The notes below the pieces were generated by a model. The model was given only the letters and a program-made list of their open reading frames with translations, had not been told where the DNA came from and searched no databases. The position numbers and the translations under genes were made by a program. Of a stretch of 64,000 bases of DNA, positions 23,831-35,012 are shown one piece after another. Location: the NCBI GenBank assembly GCA_009599575.1, contig VWND01000008.1, positions 310,001 through 374,000 on the forward strand, given 5' to 3'. Position 1 is the stretch's first letter, and each line of letters begins with the position of its first letter. Source of the stretch: Blumeriella jaapii (taxonomy: Eukaryota > Ascomycota > Leotiomycetes > Helotiales > Drepanopezizaceae).

Positions 23831-24242
23831 TATAAGAATTGAAAAGCAGGGAAACACTAATTCAGATAATAGAGCTTAGATAAAATTGGGTTAATAATCA
23901 AACTGATCTTTACCTTTTACATTTTTAGTAAAAGGCGTATATAAATACAAAAGGAGAGGTGGAGCCTTCGAGAAAAGTATTTCCTAGGAAACCAGGCGAG
24001 CCTCATTTAGTATGCTTTTTCAGCCCCTATCCCGACCTCTTTTCATTCTTTTCAATATAACCCTAATAACTGGTTCTTTAGCAATCACTCCTATAAAGTG
24101 TTTTACCTAAATGTTATTTCCAGCCCCCATAATATTATCCGGCCCCTACGGCCTATCCGCAAAAGTACTATTCGAGGGTTGGTAGGAGGCAGAGGGTCTT
24201 GGCGGATCACCTGACTCATACACGTGATGTTGGTTCCTGACA
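23831..24242 (-). repeat. Gypsy-2 5' LTR
   Basis: This 412-bp LTR ends with TTCCTGACA on the plus strand and begins TATAAGAATT (RIP form of TGTAAG). Together with AAATC on both sides it defines the element. The open frame at 24146-24340 (minus) simply runs from Gypsy-1 pol into this LTR. Confidence 0.92.
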
Positions 24243-24247
24243 AAATC
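24243..24247. repeat. Target site duplication of Gypsy-2 (right)
   Basis: AAATC, identical to 16888-16892. Confidence 0.9.
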
Positions 24248-27200
24248 AGACGGATAAAAGCGTTTTCGTTTGAAAAAGCCGTTTGCCGCTGTATTAATTG
24301 TTTTTTTAATATATTTGATTTCGAAATTTATAAATCGCATTTAAACTATTTAATTAGTAATAAGCGCTTTTAATAAATTATTGGTTTTTTTATTTAATTA
24401 ATCGATAAAAATTTTTGCGTTTGTTTTTAAAATAAAATATATATCGTATAATTCGCTTTTTATTTTTTTTATTGTTTTAAAAGCGTTTCGATATTTTCGT
24501 TTGATAGCATCGTAGCGTACTTTCGCGAAAAATTATAAGCCGCTTTCGAATCGTAAAAAATGCCGTTTTTTGTTTTTATCGATTTGTTATAATACAGCTT
24601 TTTAATCGAAAATATTAGCGTCGATAATCAAAATAATTTTTTTTACGTTTGGGCTATAATCGATCCGTATAAACGATAAAGCCGATAAAAAGTCGTTTTT
24701 AAAGATTTTTATAATTTTGCTTTATTTTTTTTTTCAAACGAAATCGATTTTTTTTTTATCGTAGCGTAAATAAATATAGTTTTTTAAAAAAAGTTTTTAA
24801 TTTAATTACGATAGTAAATTATAACGTTAATAAAAGCCCTGGCTTCGGTAATAACACCTTTTTTATTCGCAGATTTTTTTAATTTTTTTTCGTTAAAAAT
24901 AGCGATCAGCGCTATTAGTTACGTAGCTAATAATATTTATTTCGGATATACAAAATTTTAATCGAAGGCTAATAATAGCTTTGGCTTTTTCGAAACAAAT
25001 TATAATTTTGTCGATGTTTTAAATATGTTTTATTATATAATATCGAATTTTAAAAAAAAAAATTATTATTATAATATAATTTAAAATTTTTTATTTCGAC
25101 GTCGTTAACGTAAAGAAAAATAATATCAGAAATGCAAATTATAAAAACCTTATATACGATTTTTACGAATTAAACGATTAAATTAATAGCTTTTATAAGT
25201 ATTTTCGTTATACGCAGTAAACCGATTAAAATTTAAATTGCCGTTATATTTCGAAATCGTAAATTAAATATTAAATGGTCGTAGCCTAAAAACAAATCGA
25301 AAAAAAAAGCGATCGTTAATTTTGCGAATTCGTTTGAAAATTAATTAATATTAAATAATACGTTAGCGTTTCGTATCGTTATTTTGTTTATTTCGACGAT
25401 TGCGATAATAAATTTATAAATGCTTTTTTTTTTTCGCAACAATAAATTATTTGTTTTTATATAAGCCGTAGCAAAATTCGAAAATTTTTTGCTTAATTCG
25501 TTTTTTTAACATTTCGATTATTTTATTTTAAAAAGCTTTAAAAATTAAAAAGGTTTTTTCCTGCCAAATTTCGTAAAATACAGTTTTAATATCGATATAA
25601 AACGTAACGTTAAAGCTAAATTAACCTATTTCGGTAAAATCGAAAATTATAGTTTTTTTTCGGTTGCGTAAAACTTCGTATAAAACTTTTTTTTTTTTTA
25701 ATAAAAATTAAATTCCGATCGCTAAATTATCAAATCGTTTTTTTATAAATCGGCTGCCAAATAATAAGCTGGAAAATCGGCCGGTAATAAATTTTTCGAA
25801 TTCGTTAATAATTAATTAAAATAGTTTTATTGTTTTATTTTTTTTAAATTAATCGTTTATTTTTCCGAAAATATTTTTATCGAATTCGCCAAAATTTACG
25901 AATCGTATTTTATTAGCTTTGCGCTTATAAAAAATGCTGATATTAATATAAAAAAATAAAATATATGAATCGGATTTGTTTAATACAAAAACGAAATTTT
26001 CGAAACTTTTATTTTCGAATTAATAGCTAAAAATATTAATATTAATTAATTTTATTCGCGGTGCTATTTCGATTAACGACGTAAATGCTTTTAGCCGAAT
26101 ATTTTCCAGGTTTTGTTATAGCTTAACGTTTGTTTTAAAACCAAAGCCGGCTATTCGTTTTCCGATAAAACGTCGATTAAAAAAACTTTATCGCCGGCGA
26201 CGGTGATTTAATTTTAAAAAAATTAGTTTTAGTTTTAGAAAAAAGCTTTTATTTAGCCGTTCTCGGTGTATTTAAAACTGACGAAACTTTTTAAAATTTA
26301 AAGTATTTTAAAAATAATAAAATAAAAGTATTTTTTTATTATTAAAAAGTTTTTATAAATAATAATATTTTTAACGTCGATTTTTATATTTCGTATAATT
26401 TTATTAAATTTAATCGTATTTTTATTAACGATAATATAAATTATTCGTTTATCGGTGATAATCGGAATATTATTAGCTTCGGCCGTTTTCTGGTTTATGC
26501 AATTGATTTCGGTTTTATTATCGAATAAAGCGAAGGCGGTCGTACTTTTTTTAAATATAATTTTTATTTTTAACGCTTTTATAGCCGTATAAAAATAGTT
26601 TCGTCGTTTTGATTTTTGAGTTTTTATAGCAAAAATTAAAAAGCTGATTTTTTCCGAGAATTCTTTTTTATCGGCTAAATTAACCGCGATATTATAAATT
26701 TCTTTTTGATTTTTTTTTAATTTAAAATCGTTTTTTTTTCGGATAATTTTAATTTTTTCGTTTTTTTTTAATATAAGAATTTGTTTATTAATAATTTTAT
26801 CGAATCTTTTTTTTATATTAAATAAATCGCTGAATTTCAATTTAATTTTTTATTTTATAATCTTTTTAATAGCTTCGTCGACGGCTTCGGAGCTAATATA
26901 TTTATCGATTTATTTTTCGCTTCGTATTAATAATAAGCGCTTAAAAGCTGATATTTTTTAAATAATTTAAACCGAAATATCGGTATCGATATTTTTTATA
27001 TTATCGTTAATTTTTTTTATTATAAGCGTTTTTCTGATAGTTTTATCGGTTTTTTTTCGAATTTTAAAATCTTTTTTTTTTTCGATTTTAACGTTTTTTT
27101 TTATATTAATTGATTTGGCGAATAAAACAAAAGCATTTTGCTTTTTTGTAATTCGCTGGCTTAATTATACAGCTATAATATTTGCAGATGCGATAATTAT

Positions 27201-28750
27201 ATTAGCAATATATATATTTGTTTTTTATTTATATATTTAAATTTTATTTACGCTTAAAATAAAAATTTTTTTTTTAATTAGTACGCTTTCTGAAATATTT
27301 TTTTTTTTATTAATAAAAATCGTTTTTGCATTTTTTCTGTTTTTTAAGCAGTCGTTCCATTTCGTATTTTTTATTTTTAAGCGAATAATATTTAACTAGC
27401 TTTGATTTTCAGCTTTATTAAAAAGGCTTATTTCTGCTTCCGTAAATTCGAGGCAGATTGCTTTGTATTTATTAATATAATAAACGTTATTGTTTATACA
27501 AAAATTAAATGCTTTGCATTTAAAGCGAATATAAAATTTTTCGCAGTAAATTTTTTTATTATTATAAAATTTATATTTAAAATCACGGGGTCTGTTTTAA
27601 TAATTATTTTTACTATTTTAATAGCCGCGATTTTGGTTTTCGCGTTGGTTTTTTTTTTTTTTTTAATAATCGTTATTGTAATTAATATTTCGCTGATTTT
27701 GATCGCTAACACGGAAAGATTGCTATTAGACAGCTATTACTTTTACAATAGCTTAGCGAAGCTAATCGCTTCGCGTATTTTAAAAAAAATAATTATTATA
27801 AAAGTTATTTTAATCGTTTTTATTATCCGAATTAACGTAAAAAAGTTTTTTCTGCTATTGTATAAAACCTTCGATTTTGCTTTAAAATTTTTGAATTTTA
27901 ATATTAATAAATTTTAATACGAAAGTTTCGATATTTTTGTTAAGCTTTTTTAAGCTAATAGGTTTTGCAAAACAATTAAATAATATAATAACTAATTGTT
28001 TTTTAGCGATTTCGGTAACTTTTAATAATTGGGTATGTTTTTGTATTAAAGCTTTTACGTTTTTTTTATAAATAAAAAAAAAGATTTCTTTTGATTTATA
28101 GTTTTGATAATACGTTCGCTTTGGTTTTGTTTAAAAACGAATTTCACAAATTTGAAATATCAATCGAAGGTTTTAAAGTTTTGTTTATTAATTTTAAAAT
28201 GCTTAATAGTTTTATTGCGAATGCTAATTGAAAAGCTAAATAAAAATAATTTTTTTTGTTTAATTTCGCTTAAAACTTTTTTATTAACGAAAACGTCAGA
28301 AACTTTCGTATAAATACGATAATAAATCTTAAGTTTTTTGGCTTAGCGAATTATTATAATAAACTGTTTAAAAAAAGCGATAATATCGCGAATTTATTAA
28401 CGATCGTAATTTCGGAATTTCGATTTTAAAGTTTTAATTAATTTACGCCAGTTTCGAGCCTTAATAGCTTTTTATTTATTTACCGACTTGATAATATTTT
28501 TGATAATTGAGTTATAATAGCGAAAGAGTTTATCGAATATTTCAGTTTCAGAAATTCCGAAATTTTTACAGGTTTTTTTATATTTTTCGATAAAATCGGT
28601 AATATTGGCGCTATTAAATAAAAATGCATTAAAAGAGCCAAAAAGAAATATGCGGTTTCGCATAAGAAAACGAAAAGCGTCGTTGTTTATAATATTAATA
28701 AAAGTATTGGTAGGATTTAAATTAAATAAATAAATATTTTCCGGAGTTGC
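24248..28750 (-). pseudogene. Gypsy-1 copy B gag-pol remains
   Basis: By alignment with copy C, reading down the minus strand, gag lies near 28750-27000, protease near 26560-26420, RT near 25800-25100 and RNase H to 24290. The longest surviving open piece is 26840-26298 (180 codons). It begins MKFSDLFN, has a Lys-rich linker and carries the protease site ALFDNKTEINCI, where the usual DSG/DTG-like Gly is replaced by Lys. That piece is open only by chance of RIP; both neighbours contain stops. Confidence 0.75.
26053..26087 (+). repeat. 35-bp palindromic repeat, locus 1 (copy B)
   Basis: Arms TATTCGCG and CGTAAATG (RIP form); the core matches 1764-1798. Confidence 0.75.
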
Positions 28751-29433
28751 AGGTTAAAGGTTTTTAATATAAGAAAAATCGTTTTTAATAAGGAAGCTAT
28801 TAAAAAGGTTTTTGTGTTTTCTAAAGGAATTAAATAAAATAAAGTTGCGTTCAGATATTTGAATAATATATTAAAAAATTTGTTTTTTAATAAATTAATT
28901 AAATTAATATAATATTATTATATAATTTACGGTTTCGATATTCCGTGGCTTAAGCTAATATACGTACAGCCATTTTCTTACTATTTTTAATAAAAAGCCG
29001 CAAATTGTAATTGTTATAATTATAAAGCGCAAAATTAAAAGATTAAGTTTTCGCCAGGCGTTTAACTAAAAGAAATCTAATTCAGAAAGGCCGAGCGCAG
29101 CGGTCGAAACGTACTAACTAATATTCGATTTGTTATTTTTAAATAAAAAAGCGATTTTCGAGCTTTAAATTTCGCACGATTCAGAATTGTTTAACCGCAA
29201 TTTTAAACGTTTTTGAAATATATTGCATTTTTATAATTTAATAATTATGCGTAAAATAAAAAAAGCTATTAAAGGTTTTTTATATAATACAGCTGCGAAT
29301 AATATTATATAAAAGGTTTTTTAAGCCGTAATGGCGAAATATCGAAATCGATTTTAATTGCGAATTTAAAAATACATCGGCGAATATATAAAAACGAAAC
29401 ACCGAAATTTAAATCCTTGCGTAAGTTATTAAA

Positions 29434-29700
29434 TGTAAAAGTAGATAGGAAAACCAAATTAATACGGCTATATATCGGTAAGTAAAATAGTTTAAAAAAT
29501 CCCTAGAAAAAAATGAAAAAAGAAAAAGAAAAATAAATAAAAATATAAATTAAACTGCGTGCTTATAATATTATTTAAAAAAATGCTTTGCTTTTATACC
29601 TGTTGAAAATAGTCAGTGGCAGAGGGTCTCGGAAAGGTCCATGCCTCGACCATAGCTAAAACTACCAACTTTTATTAATACAAGGTATCACCGTTTTACA
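29434..29700 (-). repeat. Gypsy-1 LTR, 5' LTR of copy B
   Basis: This 267-bp LTR has intact TGTAAAA at the plus-strand start and TTTTACA at the end. It abuts Copia DNA at 29701. Confidence 0.9.
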
Positions 29701-30469
29701 CGATTTATTTTTTTTATTTTTTTTAAATAATACCTTTTTTTTAATAGTTAGCTTTGGAAAAGCTTCCAAAAGCAAGCGTTTAAATAGCTGTTTTATTTTA
29801 AATCGATTTGGCGTTTAATCTGCCGGGCGATAGCTTTTAATTATAATTTAAAAAATTGAATTGCGCGCTTTTTCGTATAAAACCATTTTTATGCCCGCGC
29901 CGAAAAACTTTCTGAAGTTTTATTTTATTTTATTCTATTTTGCAATAATAAGCTTTGCTAGTTTATTACTTTTTTTTAAATTTCCATAATTTTCTAACGC
30001 TTTTATCGCGTCGATCAAAATGTTTCGGATATGCTTTATATATTCCCGATTAATAATTAATTTTGAAAATTAAAACTAATCGATAATAGCTTTATCGAAA
30101 AGACTTTTATAAAAAACTATTATCCCCGAGCTTTGGACGTCTGAATCGATCGTAAAAAAAAACTCGATCGCTTCGACTTTTATTAAGTTTTTTATTCCCG
30201 AGAATTTAGCTTTTTTTAAGATATCTAAATCCATTAATATTAAAATGTTTTTTTTTTCTATTGTAAATTTTAAAAGTCTATTAGAAAAGCTTGAAATCGG
30301 TTCTGGTTCTGATAACGGTTCCGATAGAAAAGAATTTCCATTTTTTTTTATAAAATCTGGAAGTTGCTCGTTTTATAATAATAGCTTTTTTTTTATATTA
30401 TTTTTTTTTTAGCATATCGAATTTTGCTGATTTACGCCGTTATTAAAACCGCCCGCTAATATCTAATAT

Positions 30470-32495
30470 TTAGCGTTTTAAGCTTTTTCGTCCTCCGCGT
30501 TTTCGATAAACTTTACGGTTTTTTAAAGCTTTAATTTAGTTATAAGATTTAGATTTTCACGCTTCGAAAAATAAAACTTGGATTTATTAAATATTACGTT
30601 TCGGCTCGTAATTATACGCATCAGCTAAAAAATTTAAATTTTGTAAATATTAAAAGCGTTATATTTAATTAAATATCCGATATATTTTTTTAAAAAAATC
30701 TTAAATTCTTTTTTGTATTTTGTAACCTTTCGATTTTTTATTATTAAATACGCACGAGCTTCGTACGCATAAATTTTGCTTCAATCTGGTCTAAAATCGG
30801 CCGTACGCGCTTTTACAATAATAAAATCGTAATACCGGAAATATTGCTTAAATCAATTATATAAAATTTTATTTAAAAATTTAAATTATTTCTTCGTAAG
30901 CGGCGATATATTATACAAATGCGCTGCTGCTTCTATTGTTTCGGGCCAAAAAGAAATTAAAAAGCCCGCCCCAATTTTTATTTTTATCGAACGCTTAATT
31001 ATTTTTTTTTTCTGCTCGTTCGATCGAGCCGTTTGGCTAATATACGTAAAATAAAATCAATTCCAAATCGATATTTTCGCGCTTAATTTATTTTTTATTT
31101 TTAATATTCCGAAGTAATGTTTTTTTGCTTTAAAATTACCGACGATTCGTTATTTTATCGAATTTTGCAAATAAAAAAATTGTATTAGCGTTTTATTTAT
31201 GCGTCGAACGTTTAAAAAAACGGTCCAAAACGACTTTTTATATTTTTCGTTCTGATAGCGAAAACCTAAATCTTTTTATTATATTCGTTTTTTATTATTA
31301 AAAACATTTACGTCGAGCCGTTTGTAAACTTTTTTTACGACTTTTAAAATAATCGTAAAAATCCTAGCCGATGCGAAAAAAAAATTTAAAAAACTTGTTT
31401 TTTAATATTACTTTTAAAATCATTTGTTTTAAATACGTAACAGCACACTTTTCGCATTTTATTTTAATTAAATCTTTGATTTTTATTTTACGAATATTTT
31501 CGACCAGCTTTTCGAGCGCGTTTTTTTTTAAATAGCCCGAACGAAAATGCTATAAGCGCGCATCGTTATTTCGATCGTACGTAAACACGCTGTTTTTTTT
31601 AAATTTATAACGCGTACGACGTTTCGAAATTATATAAATTATTAAGCCGAACGAATTACGTTTTAAAAAATTTAAATTATCACGTAGAAAATACAAACAA
31701 AAAAAGCAATTAATTTTAATATATTTAAATATATAAAAATCGGCGATCGTTTAATATTAACGTTTTAAAATAAAATTTTTAAAACTTTTAAAACGAAAAA
31801 TATTATTCGATTTTTAAAATTAATAACTTTTTTTAGCCAAAAGACTAACGGAAATAATATTAGTAATAAAATCTGAAACGAACGCCACGTTGTTAAAAAC
31901 TATATTTCAAAGCTTTTTATTTTTTTTGCGAAAAGCTTTTTTTATCAAACGATTTTTTTTTTTCCGACGATTAAAAGATTTTATATGCTTATATAAACGC
32001 TGTTAATAGAATTATTAATCTTTTTGTAAAATCTTTCGATAAAAAAGTTTTTATCGTTTATTAAATAAATTCTAAAACAATTATTAAAAAAAGTATTTTT
32101 GTTTAAAAAATAATATTAATTAAGTTTTAAAGCCAAAACGTTGATTCCGAAATGCTTTTTTAATCGCATTAAAGCAAAAAAAAACAGAAAATTGCGGTAA
32201 AAAACTTTTTTTAATCGTTTTTTTTGAAAATTGATTTTAAAATTTATTTTGGTTTAATTATTAAAACTCTAAGGATTTTGTTAATTGCGATTATTTAAAT
32301 ACCCTTTTTATTTAAAGCTTTTAAAGCTTTTTTGTAATTAAAAAACAGCTTTTTTCGCATTTCAATAATCTTTTGCCTATTTAAAAAATTAAAAAAAATC
32401 TTTTTTTTTACGACGACTATTTATTACGTACAAAAGCTTTTTACAATCGGTTAAAAAAAAAATAACGCTTTTTAAAAGTATTGCATAAGCAATCA

Positions 32496-32528
<33 letters not shown>

Positions 32529-33500
32529 CCTTTTTTTTTTCTACGATTTTTCGAAATATCGTTGTGTTTTTAAAATCGAAAAAAAAAATAGCAAAAACTC
32601 CGATTTTTCGGCCTGAATTATCGAATCCTCGGTTGTTTTTAAAAAAAAAAAAAAATTCTAAAACTCAGTTCGATTAAAGTTTTTTTTTATAAAAAGGCCG
32701 GCAAATTCGTTTTTCAGATACTTAGCCTTTTTTTTGCCGTTCGCCTATTATAAATTAATATATGCGGCGATTGCGTCGAGAAAATCGATAGCAGCGTAGC
32801 GGCTATTTATATCAGAAATCTTATATTCGACAGCTGTTTTGTAAACGGTCTGCCATTTTTTTATTTATTCGGTTATATTTATTTTTCCGTTATACGCTTT
32901 GCGAAAAGTATTTTTGTAATTAAATCTGACGAAGCTAATCACGGAAAAATATGCAAAAGTAATATTTTTTTTTAAAATACGAACGAATATTTAAAATAAT
33001 CTTTGCTTTCTTTTATAATATAAATTTTTAATCCTACGTATATTTTTATTTATTAAAAAATCTTTTTGCAAATTAATATAAAAAATAGCGTACGCTTTTT
33101 TATTATTAATAACGTTAATTTCCGATTAAGTAATTGCAAAATTTATTAAATTGGTTTTTATAATTAAAAAAACCCAATCGAGCAATTTTTAATAGGTAAT
33201 AACGTATTTCTGCTATTTTTTAAGCTTTTTTAAATGGTTTTTAAAAAAATAATCGATTTATTTTTTAAATCGTCGAAAATCAAATTGGCTGGTCGAAGCC
33301 TGTCGAAAAAATTATTAATCGTAACGGCGACCCTTTTTGCCTCGGTTATGCTATTGTATTCGGCGCACTTTTTATCGTAGTTTGCTTAGCGCTTTTTGTT
33401 TTTTTAATCGATAAACTGATATAACGACTGTTTTTATAATCGTTTATTAATAAAAAAACGAAATAAAAAGTCAGGATCGGTATATTCGAAAAAAAAAATC
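30470..33500 (-). pseudogene. Copia gag-pol remains (GAG-pre-integrase and integrase recognisable)
   Basis: Read through stops on the minus strand, 31570-31430 gives a gag-pre-integrase block (an LWH-RxG-like start followed by an LEKLVENI-type helix, then a C-xx-C pair). The integrase catalytic region follows: an NGxIERA stretch near 31040-31010, a GAGLPK-LWPE-like stretch near 30960, and an AYGARAY-type segment near 30760-30730. These are hallmarks of Ty1/Copia integrases. Further left (about 30350-29720) is an acidic Ser/Pro linker toward RT. Gag should lie around 33500-32000 but no motif is clear there. Confidence 0.65.
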
Positions 33501-33860
33501 TTTGATCGGTGAAATTTGTACGCTTTTAATTAAAAGATCTACGATTTTAAATCGTAAAAAAAAACCTTTTTTTTCGTAAAAGCCGATATATTGTTTTCGT
33601 TATGAAAAATCGATTAACTGAATTGAAAAAAGTAAAAAAATGAAAATAAGATTTGTAAATTGAAAAAATCGAAAAATTAGCGCTTCCCGCATTTTCAATA
33701 GTTTTTTATCGATTCGTAGCTTTTTGCTAAATAAAAAAAACTTTGCAAAATATAACCTTTTACGAATTCTTTTAACAATTCGAATAAATTAACCGGTAAA
33801 AGCTTTCAACGAATCTTTTAGCGTATGCATTGCAGAAAAAAGCTTATTAATTAGCTCCGA

Positions 33861-33870
33861 GGCTTATAAC
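33861..33870 (-). other. Copia primer binding site (half initiator tRNA-Met type)
   Basis: Directly inside the 5' LTR the minus strand reads GTTATAAGCC. With one RIP change this is GTTATGAGCC, complementary to the anticodon arm of initiator tRNA-Met, the primer known for Drosophila copia and yeast Ty5. Confidence 0.6.
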
Positions 33871-34088
33871 TGTCGTGCATAGCCGAATAGTCGGTAAAAA
33901 CCCTCACCGGAAGCTAAAACGGATAAATTATATACAGTAAAATATTATTTATATTATTTTAAATCTGACTGGCGAGCTTTCCGCAAAAAACGGAAGGTTC
34001 GGGCTCGCTTAGTCAATCGCTCGGAAAAACTAGTTTCCGAAAAGGCTCGTTATCACGTGACTACGAGCCTTTCCGAGCTTCAGGAACA
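33871..34088 (-). repeat. Copia 5' LTR
   Basis: This 218-bp LTR begins TGTTCCTG and ends GCACGACA on the minus strand. It contains a 26-base palindrome (34044-34069, arms GGCTCGT and ACGAGCC around TCACGTGA) and a second hairpin near 33973-34010. It is only mildly mutated and marks the edge of the AT-rich block. Confidence 0.7.
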
Positions 34089-34551
34089 TTTAACTACTAA
34101 AAGCGTACAGAAAGAATGAATCTGGAACAAAAGAAATGAAAGGAAATAAAAGAATATAAATATAGCGCAACATATCTCCTAATAAAACCAGAAACCAAAA
34201 CCCCCTCCTCCCCCTCATAAAAACCCTCTTAAAGAGGAAATTCGAACAGAAGAGGAGAGGAAGAAAAAGCCTACCCACCCATTCACAAACGTACATGTAA
34301 GTAAGCATACGTATGTATATATCTCTCTCTATCCAGATACCCACAAGCGCCAATATTCGTAGGTAGTAAATTAATCAGTTAGTAAATTATTATTAATAAT
34401 AACAACAACAAGAAAACTCCCCGCCACCCCCCTCCAGAAAAAGAGCCTTTGATTCATGTGTATGTACATATGTCTGTCTCTTCGCGTTTCCATCCCCCAT
34501 CCCCATCCCCTGCCGTTCGTCCGCCACCCAAACCATCGCTTTCTTTTCCCA

Positions 34552-34868
34552 TTCCTTTCCCTTTTCCCTCCCTCCTTCTCCTTCTCCCTTTCCTCCCTCT
34601 CCTCCCTCTCTTTCCCTCTCCTCCCTCTCCTCCCTCTCCTCCCTCTCCTCCCTCTCCTCTCCTCCCTCTCCTCCCTCTCCTCCCTCTCCCTCCCTCTCCT
34701 CCCTCCCTCTCCTCCTCCCTCTCCTCCCTCTCCTCCCTCTCCTCCCTCTCCCCCTCCTCCTCCTCTCTCCTCCCTCTCCTCTCCTCCCTCTCCTCCCTCT
34801 CCTCCCTCTCCTCCCTCCCTCCTCCTCCCTCTCCTCCCTCCCTCCCTCCCTTCCCTCCCTTCTTCTCC
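34552..34868. repeat. 317-nt uninterrupted pyrimidine tract, TCCTCCCTC repeats
   Basis: Every base from 34552 to 34868 is C or T. Much of it is a 9-base unit (TCCTCCCTC) in imperfect tandem, with CCCT-rich ends. The other strand is pure purine with many GGG runs. Confidence 0.95.
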
Positions 34869-34972
34869 ACTCCATCAAATCCCATCTCCAGCGCCAGCGC
34901 CAGCTCCAGCTCCCACTCCATCCCCGCGGTTCGAGTGTCCCTCCCTCCGCGTCCGACGACGAGTGGGAAACA

Positions 34973-35012
34973 GGCTGGCTGGCTGGCTGGCTGGCTGGGT
35001 AGGTAGGTAGGT
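34973..35012. repeat. GGCT/GGTA tetranucleotide run
   Basis: Five GGCT units are followed by three GGTA units, a compound microsatellite. Confidence 0.9.

Larger units (their letters stand above)
16893..24242 (-). mobile_element. Gypsy-2, full-length Ty3/Gypsy chromovirus-type element
   Basis: Two LTRs of 413 and 412 bp in the same orientation are bounded by a perfect AAATC duplication. Gag and pol remains run on the minus strand, so the 5' LTR is at 23831-24242 and the 3' LTR at 16893-17305. A G-run polypurine tract lies next to the 3' LTR. Pol ends in a chromodomain, the mark of chromoviruses. An extra reading frame lies antisense between pol and the 3' LTR. The element is 7350 bp long and RIP-mutated, less so at both ends (16893-18300 and 23540-24242). 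It lies inside pol of Gypsy-1 copy B. Confidence 0.92.
24243..29700 (-). mobile_element. Gypsy-1 copy B, 5' segment
   Basis: Starting at the 5' LTR (29434-29700, minus) the element holds gag, protease, RT and RNase H remains down to the Gypsy-2 insertion at 24243. It continues at 16892-16432 and again at 10021. It aligns along its length with copy A (offset about 24298) and, inverted, with copy C. Confidence 0.88.
1..34088. repeat. AT-rich, RIP-mutated retrotransposon block (no live genes)
   Basis: The whole block is very AT-rich and made of nested LTR retrotransposon remains. Aligning copies by eye (for example 1-60 with 24299-24358, or the two LTRs of copy C) shows differences almost only of the C/T and G/A type. 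CpA and TpG are rare and TpA is common, while CpG (tcg, cga, acg) stays abundant, which is the RIP signature rather than ordinary CpG methylation decay. Reading frames are broken by many stop codons. The right edge at 34088 coincides with the end of a Copia LTR, after which composition changes at once. Confidence 0.93.
29701..34088 (-). mobile_element. Ty1/Copia LTR retrotransposon, 5' portion
   Basis: A 218-bp 5' LTR (33871-34088), a primer binding site and gag-protease-integrase remains run leftward on the minus strand. The gag-pre-integrase and integrase domains precede where RT should be, the Copia order. The element stops at the 5' LTR of Gypsy-1 copy B, so RT, RNase H and the 3' LTR are not seen. 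A long T-run lies at about 32500-32530. RIP is heavy throughout. Confidence 0.8.
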
